Shown: positions 1 through 6,406, numbered from the stretch's first letter. The stretch: 6,906 nucleotides of DNA from Phycisphaerae bacterium (GCA_026647385.1 JAPKGY010000154.1:1-6906); one strand, 5' to 3'. Numbers and translations: made by a program. The notes: a model not told the origin generated them from the sequence alone.

Positions 1-131
1 CAACGGCTGGCACAATCCGCTTCTGATCCGCATGGCAGAGCCGCTGATCGGGTTGATGCGCAAGATGTCCGGACGTTCCGAGAAGAAAAAGAAGGAATGG
101 TTGAGCGAAGAAGACCCCGCCGGGACGTTAT
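1..131 (+). other. Foreign segment abutting uvrB; possible 3' part of an unidentified gene
   Basis: This stretch does not continue UvrB. Reading on the plus strand from position 2 there is an open frame with a GC-rich third codon position and a natural-looking composition: tryptophan and leucine-rich at first, then a basic run (RSEKKKKEW, about 74-100), then acidic residues. It then runs without a stop into DNA antisense to uvrB and ends at 292, so it would be the inner or C-terminal part of a gene that has lost its own end. The minus-strand frame that shares the same third positions is also open, so strand choice rests only on composition. I do not recognise the protein. A chimeric assembly end is as likely as a true gene fragment. 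Confidence 0.25.
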
Positions 132-764
132 GCGGTAGGCGAATTCCTCGTCGGCCGGGTGCAGCTCGATCACGTCGCCGCGCACCCGGAACATGCCGCG
201 TCGGAAGTCGATGTCGTTCCGCTTGTATTGCAGCTCGACGAACCGCCGCAGCAGTTCGTCGCGGTCGGCCGTGCCCCCGACGCGGAGCGTGATCACGCTG
301 TGTTTGAAGTCCTCCGGAGAGCCCAGACCGAAAATGCAGGAAACGCTCGCCACGATGACCGAGTCGCGCCGGGAGACGAGCGAGGTCGTCGCGCTGAGCC
401 GCAGGCGGTCCAGATCGTCGTTGCGCGAGGCGTCCTTTTCGATGTAGATGTCGCGCTGGGGGATGTACGCCTCGGGCTGATAGTAGTCGTAGTAGCTGAC
501 GAAGTATTCCGCCGCGTTCTCCGGGAACAGTTCGGTGAACTCTTCGTAAAGCTGGGCGGCCAGCGTCTTGTTGTGGCTGATGACCAGCGTCGGCCTCTGC
601 AGCCGGGCGATCACGTGAGCCATGGTGAACGTCTTGCCCGACCCGGTCACGCCGAGCAGACACTGGTACTTGGCCCCGTCCTGAAACGCGCGGACCAGCT
701 TCTCAATCGCCTCCGGCTGATCGCCGGCGGGCTGGAATTCGCTTTGGAGCGAAAAATCGGACAT
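132..764 (-). CDS. uvrB: UvrB N-terminal fragment (excinuclease ABC subunit B), broken
   Basis: UvrB is the helicase-like damage-verification subunit of cytoplasmic nucleotide excision repair; it is loaded by UvrA and then recruits UvrC. The ATG at 764 gives the family's usual opening (MSDFSLQSEFQPAGDQPEAI). A Walker A motif, GVTGSGKT, lies at residues 38-45. The tyrosine-rich DNA-binding beta-hairpin, SYYDYYQPEAYIPQ, follows at 90-103, then ASRNDDLDRLR at 112-122, SRRDSVIVASVSCIFGLG at 131-148, and RVRGDVIELHPADEEFAYR ending at residue 211. Similarity stops there; UvrB normally has about 670 residues, so helicase motifs II-VI and the UvrC-binding tail are missing. The minus frame stays open to the window edge, but its residues no longer resemble UvrB. 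An AGGAGAG ribosome-binding site lies 7 nt before the ATG. Identity is certain; whether the gene is truly broken is not. Confidence 0.93.
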
Positions 765-771
765 TTACGAA

Positions 772-779
772 TCTCTCCT
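772..779 (-). promoter_or_regulatory. uvrB ribosome-binding site inside a hairpin arm
   Basis: The minus strand reads AGGAGAGA here, 7 nt before the uvrB ATG, which supports that start. Its AGGAG core (775-779) is also part of the outer arm of the 775-824 hairpin, so it would be paired in any transcript that enters from the upstream S23 gene. Confidence 0.7.
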
Positions 780-824
780 GCCTGCTGTCCCGTGGTCTAT
801 TATACGGGACGTTGCAGGCAGGAG
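775..824 (-). promoter_or_regulatory. Long hairpin in the uvrB leader
   Basis: CTCCTGCCTGC (775-785) pairs perfectly with GCAGGCAGGAG (814-824). Inside it, GTCCCGT (787-793) pairs with ACGGGAC (804-810) around a 10-nt loop; the arms are separated by 1 nt on one side and 3 nt on the other. That makes 18 base pairs. The structure covers the uvrB ribosome-binding site. It has no U-tract on the minus strand, so it is not a standard intrinsic terminator. Its 814-824 arm runs into the heptamer array that begins at 822. Confidence 0.6.
799..804 (-). promoter_or_regulatory. Candidate -10 box for uvrB
   Basis: The minus strand reads TATAAT, a perfect sigma-70-type -10 hexamer, about 35 nt before the uvrB ATG. 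The hexamer 17 nt upstream is TGTCTC, within the heptamer array, and is a poor -35. The box lies in the loop and inner stem of the leader hairpin. A transcript starting here would lack the distal hairpin arm and leave the ribosome-binding site free, whereas read-through RNA would fold over it. Confidence 0.35.
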
Positions 825-884
825 ACAGGAGACAGGAGTCAGGAGACAGGCGACGGGAGACAGGAGTTAGGAGCCGGGTGACGG
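822..884 (+). repeat. Heptamer tandem repeat, left array (about 9 units)
   Basis: Nine consecutive 7-bp units fill this stretch in perfect register. The best-kept unit, GAGACAG, occurs four times (822, 829, 843, 857). The others (GAGTCAG, GCGACGG, GAGTTAG, GAGCCGG, GTGACGG) differ by a few bases, and units become more divergent away from uvrB. The S23 stop codon (867-869) lies in the seventh unit, so the last residues of that protein are repeat-encoded. An inverted array of the same family sits on the other side of the S23 gene. Confidence 0.85.
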
Positions 885-1265
885 GACTTGAGAGCTTCGG
901 GCGAGGATCGAACGGAGGTACGCGTCGAGAAGGCGACCGACCTCGTCCAACGGGTGCAAGAGCCCGCGAGAATCACAGTAGCCGAGATCCTGGGCCAGCC
1001 GCAGATAGTCGCGGCATTCTTCCAGCGATCCCTGTCCGATGTTCATGTAGCGACTTTTGTCGACGCGACCCCGTTTGCGGAACCCCTCCGCAATAGTGGC
1101 CGGGATGGAAACAGCCGCTCGGCGAAACTGCGCCCTCTGGCCGTAAAGCTCCTGCTTTGGGAAGCGAGCGGTCAGCTTGTACACATCCAGCGCCAATGGA
1201 TGGGCCTTTCGCCAAATAATCAAGTCCTGAAAACTCCTGGCCGGCGCCCCCCGCAAGTTCTCCAC
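867..1265 (-). CDS. S23-type four-helix-bundle protein
   Basis: This 132-residue protein matches the four-helix-bundle family first described from intervening sequences in 23S rRNA genes (TIGR02436-type, related to the Avd fold). Family landmarks are SFQDLIIWRKAH (residues 11-22), FPKQELYG (35-42), the signature RRAAVSIPATIAEG (48-61, where many relatives have N in place of T57), Y73 and GSLEECRDYL (79-88). The length is only slightly above the usual 115-125. No biochemical activity is established for these proteins; they are small, cytoplasmic and thought to oligomerise. The GTG start at 1263-1265 is supported by a perfect AGGAGG 6 nt upstream. There is no rRNA here, so this is a free-standing copy, 54 nt after the oxidoreductase stop and about 100 nt before uvrB on the same strand. 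Repeat arrays enclose it, and its C-terminal tail (about residues 127-132) is repeat-derived. Confidence 0.9.
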   Translation of the reverse strand: MENLRGAPARSFQDLIIWRKAHPLALDVYKLTARFPKQELYGQRAQFRRAAVSIPATIAEGFRKRGRVDKSRYMNIGQGSLEECRDYLRLAQDLGYCDSRGLLHPLDEVGRLLDAYLRSILARSSQVPSPGS

Positions 1266-1270
1266 GGTCT

Positions 1271-1319
1271 TCCTCCTGAATTCAGCTTCCTGACTCCTGT
1301 CTTCTGCCTCCTTCTCTCC
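1271..1319 (-). repeat. Heptamer tandem repeat, right array (about 7 units)
   Basis: Read on the minus strand, seven 7-bp units run from 1319 to 1271, variants of AGGAGNC (GGAGAGA, AGGAGGC, AGAAGAC, AGGAGTC, AGGAAGC, TGAATTC, AGGAGGA). This is the same consensus as the left array in opposite orientation. A 15-bp block is a perfect inverted match: AGACAGGAGTCAGGA at 830-844 and TCCTGACTCCTGTCT at 1288-1302. The last unit supplies the AGGAGG ribosome-binding site of the S23 gene, and the array begins one base after the oxidoreductase stop codon. Confidence 0.8.
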
Positions 1320-3269
1320 TCACCCATACGTCCGAATCTCGTACACCCTCGCCGAGGCGTCGCCTTGTGTGGCCTTCACCATGAGCCGCAGGCCTGTTGC
1401 CGTGACGGGGTCGAAGGTGTGGATGCGTTTGCGCTGGTAGTTGCCTTGCACGGCGGCCACGGTTTTCGCGCCCTCGCCGTCGAGTACCTGCAGCTCGTAG
1501 TCCTTGACCGTTTCCGGCTGCGGACTGCGGATGATCTCCCGGTCGGTGTGAGCCGCCGCGGAAAGCCGCAGCCGGCGGTGCAGGCCGGTATCGAACACCA
1601 GATGCACCTCGCGCAGTCGCTGCTGGCTGGCCCAGTGGAGTCCGATCCACTGCGGCATCGGCTGCGTCGGATCGGAGACCCAGCGATTCGACGTCGCGTA
1701 CACCCGTCGATGCACGCCGTTGATGACGTTGGCCGCCGGGCTGTCCGCCAGTTCGCTCGAGGCGGTTGCCCGCGCGTCGCGAGCGAGGTCGTCCGGGTCG
1801 CTGTTGGACGCGCCGATGATGTAGGCGTCGTCCTTGAGCAACTGCTGCTGGAGGTCCTTGATCGTGTCGCGGCCGAGTTCCCGCGGCGTGCATCCCCGCT
1901 TCACGCACATCGCCGCCGCCGTCCCGATCGCTTGCCCGATGACCGCGCACGTGCCCATGACCCGCGTGCTGCCGAACGCGACGTGGCTGGCGCTGATCAG
2001 CCGCCCGCCCATCAGCAGGTTGCTGATGTTTTTCGAGTACATGCACCGGAAGGGAATGTTGTAGAGCGGAACCTTGATCTGGGTGCAGGGGGGCTCCTTG
2101 CTGTAGATCCCCTCGGGCGGATGCAGGTCGATCGACCATCCGCCGTAGGCCACGCCGTCCTCGAACTGCTCGCCGGCCTGCACGTCCTGCTGCCGGAGCA
2201 CGTAATCGCCGATCAACCGACGGCTCTCGCGCTTGCACGGCAGGAACCCGATCCAGTCGAGCGCCCAGTGGGCGCTCCGCGGGTGTTCGCCGCTGTTCTT
2301 GATGTGGTCCCAGACGCCCAGCGCAGCCGCCAGCAACTCGTCGCGAATCCGCTCGTCCTCTTTGATCGTGTCGAATTCACCGCCGAACTCGACCCACCAG
2401 AAGCCCCAGTCCCACTTACCGTGCGAGCGATGCGGCAGGTCCGCGCATCGCGGGAACTTGCGAATCCAATCCGGAGCGACAAACGGCATCGGACGATCGT
2501 ACTCGCGGGTGGTGAACAGGATGGAACTGCCGAGCAGCTTGTTGTCCGCCTCGGGCGGGGCGATCGACTCGCCGTACTCGTTTTGGCCTTCGCGGCCCAT
2601 GCGGAAGATCGCGCCGGCCTCGGCCCCGAGCCGTCCGTCGCCCGTGCAGTCGATGAATACCTTCCCCTGCACGGTGAACAAATCCTCGGTCCCCGGGCGC
2701 GAGACGTAGATCTCCGCGATGCGGTCGGGCGAAGCCATCGTGACTCCGGTGCAACTGCTGTTGAGCAGGAGCGTGAGTCGCGGCTCGCGTTTCGCCCATT
2801 CATACAGGATGAGGTCCCACATGCCGTACGACTTCTGCGGGTTCCGGGCGACCTCCTCCAGACGCAACTCCTCGATGATCCCGGATTCGCGTGCGTCGGT
2901 TTTCCCCGCCTGTCCGCCGCCGTCGGCCCCCACGATGTGCATGCGCATCTCGCTGGAGGCGTTGCCGCCGAGCACCGGGCGGTTCTGGATCAGGAGGGTC
3001 GACGCCCCGTTCCGGGCTGCCGCGATGGCGGCGCACAGTCCGGACATGCCTCCGCCCGCGATCACCACCTCCGCCTCGAGGACTCGGCTGGCGACCACCG
3101 CACTGCGAACGGGGGATTCAGCCGGCACCTTGCCCTGCGCCGGGCCGGTCGTCGAGTCCCCACCCCCTGACGCCGCCCCTCCGCCCAGGCAGCCGGCGGC
3201 TGTTCCCAGCCCGGCGGCCTTCAACACGTGGCGGCGGGAGATTCCGTGGTTCGATGCTTCCTGGGACAT
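1320..3269 (-). CDS. FAD-dependent oxidoreductase, Tat-exported lipoprotein
   Basis: This 649-residue protein belongs to the FAD_oxidored (PF12831-like) flavoproteins common in planctomycetes and Bacteroidetes. Most are uncharacterised, and the substrate cannot be read from sequence. A twin-arginine signal, SRRHVLK (11-17), is followed by a lipobox TAAGC with the lipidated Cys at 27, predicting export in folded form and anchoring to a membrane. A low-complexity Gly/Ser linker follows. The dinucleotide-binding fold begins at EAEVVIAGGGMSGLCAAIAA (65-84), with PVLGGNASSEMRMHIVG at 98-114, FIDCTGDGRLGAEAG at 205-219, and the C-terminal FAD-contact region GGRLISASHVAFGSTRVMGT (421-440) then GQAIGTAAAMC (445-455). 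Residues 500-649 look like a discoidin-type beta domain (ATASSEL, PQWIGLHW, VYEIRTYG), possibly for carbohydrate binding. The ATG at 3269 is chosen because GGGAGG lies 6 nt upstream and the Tat motif follows; a longer start at 3434 would bury the signal. Confidence 0.9.
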   Translation of the reverse strand: MSQEASNHGISRRHVLKAAGLGTAAGCLGGGAASGGGDSTTGPAQGKVPAESPVRSAVVASRVLEAEVVIAGGGMSGLCAAIAAARNGASTLLIQNRPVLGGNASSEMRMHIVGADGGGQAGKTDARESGIIEELRLEEVARNPQKSYGMWDLILYEWAKREPRLTLLLNSSCTGVTMASPDRIAEIYVSRPGTEDLFTVQGKVFIDCTGDGRLGAEAGAIFRMGREGQNEYGESIAPPEADNKLLGSSILFTTREYDRPMPFVAPDWIRKFPRCADLPHRSHGKWDWGFWWVEFGGEFDTIKEDERIRDELLAAALGVWDHIKNSGEHPRSAHWALDWIGFLPCKRESRRLIGDYVLRQQDVQAGEQFEDGVAYGGWSIDLHPPEGIYSKEPPCTQIKVPLYNIPFRCMYSKNISNLLMGGRLISASHVAFGSTRVMGTCAVIGQAIGTAAAMCVKRGCTPRELGRDTIKDLQQQLLKDDAYIIGASNSDPDDLARDARATASSELADSPAANVINGVHRRVYATSNRWVSDPTQPMPQWIGLHWASQQRLREVHLVFDTGLHRRLRLSAAAHTDREIIRSPQPETVKDYELQVLDGEGAKTVAAVQGNYQRKRIHTFDPVTATGLRLMVKATQGDASARVYEIRTYG

Positions 3270-3688
3270 GGGCGACCTCCCGTAAAAACGACCTGAGTTT
3301 TGTTTGCAGGTCCTATGATAGCCGCGCGGAGGCAGGGCGAAAACCGTGTGTCTTGACTGGAACATGGCCGGCGGATTAGCATCGGTGTCGTAGGCTGACC
3401 AGCGCAACGCCGCAGCGCCGCCTCCTGGCGCCAATCCGCTGTGGTGAGCCGCCCACCGTCCGACGAATCCCGGTTCATGGCACGGTCCACCCGCAAGGAG
3501 AAGGGAAGGCGGCCATACAAACCGGGGTGGGACGACGCGCCGGCCGAGAGGTTGTCATGGTTCTCATCGGAGAGTGTATGAGAGGGTGTGTGGGAAGCAC
3601 GGGGAGAGGGGGACAGTCCCCATTTCGCGGCAGGCTTCGCACGTGTGGTCCCGATCGCGTGCCCGGGCCCGGTGTTTGTCCCGGCGAA
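3270..3688. other. Divergent intergenic region
   Basis: This gap separates the minus-strand oxidoreductase from the plus-strand TPR lipoprotein and should carry both promoters. I see only weak candidates. For the oxidoreductase, TATCAT on the minus strand (3315-3320) has TTTTCG 17 nt upstream (3338-3343). Nothing convincing serves the plus-strand gene. The REP-like inverted pair occupies 3608-3703. The plus frame of the lipoprotein stays open back to a GTG at 3527, but the encoded residues there (glycine, arginine and cysteine-rich, across the repeat) do not look like protein. Confidence 0.5.
3276..3281 (-). promoter_or_regulatory. Ribosome-binding site fixing the oxidoreductase start
   Basis: GGGAGG on the minus strand, 6 nt before the ATG at 3269. 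It decides the start, since the frame is open to an upstream ATG at 3434 that would add 55 residues ahead of the Tat signal. Confidence 0.7.
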
Positions 3689-3703
3689 ATGGGGACAGTT
3701 CCC
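3608..3703. repeat. REP-like inverted repeat pair with a GGGGACAGTCCC core
   Basis: Two copies of an element face each other. GTCCCCATTTCGC (3616-3628) is the exact reverse complement of GCGAAATGGGGAC (3684-3696), 13 bp. Each copy also carries a short near-palindrome at its outer edge: GGGGACAGTCCCC (3609-3621) and GGGGACAGTTCCC (3691-3703). The spacer can fold further, with GCACG (3639-3643) facing CGTGC (3658-3662). Paired, imperfectly palindromic intergenic elements like this resemble REP/BIME sequences mobilised by REP-associated (Y1) transposases. No such transposase lies in the window, so that link is inference. Confidence 0.7.
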
Positions 3704-6235
3704 GGGCATGTCACACGCACTCTGAAAGCTGCCTGCGTTGCGGCTCGTATGACCGCCGCCCTGGCGTTTTCGCTCATGCTGACCGCGTGTGTGGGGACGG
3801 CCTCCGAGAGTTCTCCGAGCCGCGGGTCGACCGCGCCGCCGCGGGCCACCACCAACCCGGCCGACCACGATGCCTACGTCGAGCAACTTCGCCGGGAATT
3901 CGAGAAGGATCGCAGCGCGACCAATCAGATCGCCTTGGCTGAGGCTGAAGCCGAAGCCGCCGAGGCTCACGTCGCCCTGGCCCGGAAGTACCGCGCCGAG
4001 CGCCGTCCGCGCGTGGCCCGCCAGGAGCTGACCGCCGCCCTCGGGCATGTGCCCGCCCACCCGCAGGCGATCACGATGGCCCGCGAGGTCGATCGCGACC
4101 TGGAGCAGGCGGAGAGTCTGACCCGCCAGGCTGTGGCCGCAAAGGAAAAGAACGACCAGGTCGCTGCCCTGAGGCTGGCCGAACAGGCCCTCGCGCTGGA
4201 TAGCACGAACGAGAGTGCCCGTCAGATCGCCGGCGAGATCCGGGGCGCGGCCCTTCAGGCACTCAGCCAGGTGGCTGTCAATGCCTTCGAGCAGGAGCAG
4301 TGGGATGCGGCTCAGGCCGCCGCGTCAAAGGCGAGTCAGATCGATCCCGCCAACGCGCGGATGAAGGAAATCGCGACCAAGGCCGCCACCCGCAAGCAGG
4401 CGATGCAGTCCCTGGAGGCGGGCAAGGCCGCCGCTGCCCAGGGAGACGACGCGGCCGCGATCAAGGCGCTCCATGACGCCGTCGCCCAGTGGCCGGAGAA
4501 TCCGCAGCTCGTCGCCGAGCGCGACCGGATCATCCAGTCGGCGGTCGATCGGCACGTCGCCAAGGGCGATGCCGAGAGCGCCGCCGGCCGATTCGCCGCG
4601 AGCATGATCGAATATGACCGGGCTTTGGCGATCGCCCCAGGCAACGCCAAGGTCGCCCAGCATCGGGAAAAGGCCGTCGCCCAACGCTTCCAAAACCTGC
4701 AGGAGGTCTACGAGCGCCTGGCGTTGGCGGGCCAATGGGAACTCGCCTGGGCGGAGGCGGTGTACCTGGCTGCCCTCGGCCCGCCCGGCGACGCCCGTGC
4801 GATTCAGAACCTGACCCGGGCGGAACAGGCGATCCGGTCGCGCATCGCGTGCCGACTCCGCGTGATCCCGCTGCCCGGTACCAGCGTCGGCAGCGCGGGC
4901 GTCCAGGCCGTCGCCCGCGAGTTGTTCAATCAGTTGGAGCGCACCAGACCCCCGCACTATACGCTGGTTCCGCTGGATGCGACGGCCGAGGCGGCGACGA
5001 AAGCGCGATTCACGCTGGCGGACATCACCACGACGGAGAAACTCAAGACGCTGGCGGACGACTTCACCGAGGCCGACCTGTTGCTCTTCGTCGACGTGAC
5101 GTCCCAGTCGATCGCACCTCCGCGAGCGGCGACTTCCACGCGGAATTCGACTGAGGAGCAGGCGAGGCTTGCTCTCCAGCAGGCGCGGGAGGAACTCGGG
5201 CGAGCCCGCCGGGTCGCACTGGCCGACGAACGGAAATGGGACCCGGAAGCCCGGCATGCGCTGAACACCGACGAGACGTTTCTGCCCAAGGCGGCCGCCG
5301 GGGCCTATGGCGTCGCTGCCCAGCAGGCGGCTGAAAACTACAACGCGGCCCTGCGGCGAGTGGTCGAGCAGGCCGGCACGAACGGTCGCAACGGGCGAGC
5401 CGGCCAATCGGTGCCCGCGATCAAGGCCGGGGTGCGCCTGCGGCTCGTGCAGGCGACGACGGGACGTTTGATCTGGAGCGACGACGAGATCGAAACGACC
5501 GTCGAGCAGGCCTCCGGCGGCGATGCCACCGGCCTGCAATCCACCGCCATTCGACGTTTGATCCCTCTGCTGGAGAACAAGGCCCGGGAAACCTATGTCC
5601 GCCGATCCGTCGCTTACCTGGACGACGCCCGGAACGTCAAAGGCGAGAACGCGACACCCCTCTACGTGCGGTTCCTCTTCGATCTGAGCAGCGATCCGGG
5701 ACCTTACGTCGTGACGCAGGCCATCGACGAGGTTTTCAATAAACTCGCCGGCGGCGAGGAACTGGAGCGCTGCCGCGAACGGGCAGCCAGGCGCCTCAAT
5801 CTGCGGCTCGCGCCGCCGCCCACGCAGCCCGCACCCCCCGTCACCGCCGGCGCGCCGGCCCCGCCCCGAGAAGGCCCCAAGGCCCCCGCGCCGACCGCCG
5901 CAGGGGTCGCCCCGCCGACACCCCTCGTAACCCCCAGCGGCATCACCGTTTTTGACGGCTACCTGAGCAACGACGATGACAACATCCCTCGCGAGAATAC
6001 CATCATCGACGATATTACCATCCGCGTGAGAGACACCGACTCGGACCCCCTCGATACCGACCTCGAGATCCGCGTCGGACGTTACGAGGGCACGTTCAAA
6101 GGTCTGCGCGTAGGCCGGCGCCTGCGTATCCGCGGCGCCAGCGGCCAGGAATACCGCCTCACCATCCTGGCCATCGACGACGACACCGAAACCGTCCGCC
6201 TCTCGCTCGAGCGAACCTCCGAACAGCTGCGGTAG
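3689..6235 (+). CDS. Large TPR-repeat lipoprotein with a C-terminal beta domain
   Basis: I do not recognise a named family over the full length (848 residues from this start). The N-terminus is a lipoprotein signal: basic residues (R, K, R), a hydrophobic stretch AALAFSLML, and lipobox LTAC with Cys 34. A Ser/Pro/Thr linker follows. Residues 83-380 are alanine-rich helical repeats with TPR-style ends (ALALDSTNESARQIA, ASQIDPANARMKEIA, ALAIAPGNAKVAQ). Residues 387-636 are an alpha/beta region in which LLLFVDVT (464-471) and GVRLRLVQATTGRLIWSDDE (581-600) recall CsgG/LpoB-type periplasmic domains, with a charged helical insert at 487-561. A proline-rich linker (709-749) leads to an acidic, strand-rich end domain (750-848). 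A scaffold at the outer membrane is a reasonable inference. The start is unsure: ATG 3689 lies inside the REP-like repeat without a ribosome-binding site, while ATG 3749 would leave a short uncharged signal. Confidence 0.85.
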   Translation: MGTVPGHVTRTLKAACVAARMTAALAFSLMLTACVGTASESSPSRGSTAPPRATTNPADHDAYVEQLRREFEKDRSATNQIALAEAEAEAAEAHVALARKYRAERRPRVARQELTAALGHVPAHPQAITMAREVDRDLEQAESLTRQAVAAKEKNDQVAALRLAEQALALDSTNESARQIAGEIRGAALQALSQVAVNAFEQEQWDAAQAAASKASQIDPANARMKEIATKAATRKQAMQSLEAGKAAAAQGDDAAAIKALHDAVAQWPENPQLVAERDRIIQSAVDRHVAKGDAESAAGRFAASMIEYDRALAIAPGNAKVAQHREKAVAQRFQNLQEVYERLALAGQWELAWAEAVYLAALGPPGDARAIQNLTRAEQAIRSRIACRLRVIPLPGTSVGSAGVQAVARELFNQLERTRPPHYTLVPLDATAEAATKARFTLADITTTEKLKTLADDFTEADLLLFVDVTSQSIAPPRAATSTRNSTEEQARLALQQAREELGRARRVALADERKWDPEARHALNTDETFLPKAAAGAYGVAAQQAAENYNAALRRVVEQAGTNGRNGRAGQSVPAIKAGVRLRLVQATTGRLIWSDDEIETTVEQASGGDATGLQSTAIRRLIPLLENKARETYVRRSVAYLDDARNVKGENATPLYVRFLFDLSSDPGPYVVTQAIDEVFNKLAGGEELERCRERAARRLNLRLAPPPTQPAPPVTAGAPAPPREGPKAPAPTAAGVAPPTPLVTPSGITVFDGYLSNDDDNIPRENTIIDDITIRVRDTDSDPLDTDLEIRVGRYEGTFKGLRVGRRLRIRGASGQEYRLTILAIDDDTETVRLSLERTSEQLR

Positions 6236-6286
6236 TGTGCAGGAACCCGGTCGATCTGCGCCGGTGTGCTAAGCCGAGCCCAAACG

Positions 6287-6317
6287 AAAAAGAGCCGCGG
6301 GCTTGCCTTGACCCGCG
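6287..6317 (-). terminator. Candidate intrinsic terminator, minus strand
   Basis: CGCGGG (6296-6301) pairs with CCCGCG (6312-6317) around a 10-nt loop. Read on the minus strand, the stem is followed after 4 nt by TTTTT (6287-6291). The stem is short but all G-C. It would end a transcript from the possible small gene at 6407-6625 and protect the convergent lipoprotein gene from antisense transcription. Confidence 0.45.
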
Positions 6318-6369
6318 ACGCGGGAATGCGCCCGCACGCAGCCGCTTTGCGGCAAGTCGCGTGTCAAGG
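6306..6369. ncRNA. Three-way-junction fold (RNA or repeat element)
   Basis: CCTTGACCCGCGAC (6306-6319) pairs with GTCGCGTGTCAAGG (6356-6369) at 13 of 14 positions. Inside this closing stem are two perfect 5-bp hairpins: GCGGG/CCCGC (6320-6324 with 6331-6335, 6-nt loop) and GCCGC/GCGGC (6341-6345 with 6349-6353, TTT loop). They are joined by 0, 5 and 2 nt, a compact three-way junction. I match it to no known RNA family. It could be a small RNA, a terminator or attenuator part, or one copy of a structured mobile repeat. GC-rich DNA folds easily, but three nested stems in order are more than expected by chance. Confidence 0.45.
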
Positions 6370-6406
6370 GCTTCAGGTCGCCGCGGCGGCCCGCGCGGCC
6401 TTCCGA

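Noticed and set aside
159..881. Long plus-strand frame of 240 codons over the uvrB region
   Set aside because: It lies antisense to clear UvrB sequence and runs into the heptamer array, where its end is repeat-encoded; it is a GC-rich shadow frame.
822..884. CRISPR array
   Set aside because: Units are 7 bp with no spacers, so this is a simple tandem repeat.
888..3170. Plus-strand frame of 760 codons
   Set aside because: It covers both the S23 and oxidoreductase genes in antisense. Both minus-strand genes have recognised motifs and ribosome-binding sites, so the long frame reflects high GC with few stop codons.
3527..3688. Extension of the lipoprotein to the GTG at 3527
   Set aside because: The added 54 residues come from intergenic and REP-like DNA, would bury the lipoprotein signal in the interior, and have no ribosome-binding site at a working distance (nearest AAGGAG is at 3495-3500).
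3221..4060. Minus-strand frame of 279 codons across the divergent region
   Set aside because: It spans the oxidoreductase start, the REP-like repeat and the lipoprotein signal in antisense, with no motif or coherent composition.
4325..5539. Minus-strand frame of 404 codons
   Set aside because: It is antisense to the TPR and CsgG/LpoB-like parts of the lipoprotein; its arginine, glycine and leucine-rich composition is typical of a shadow frame.
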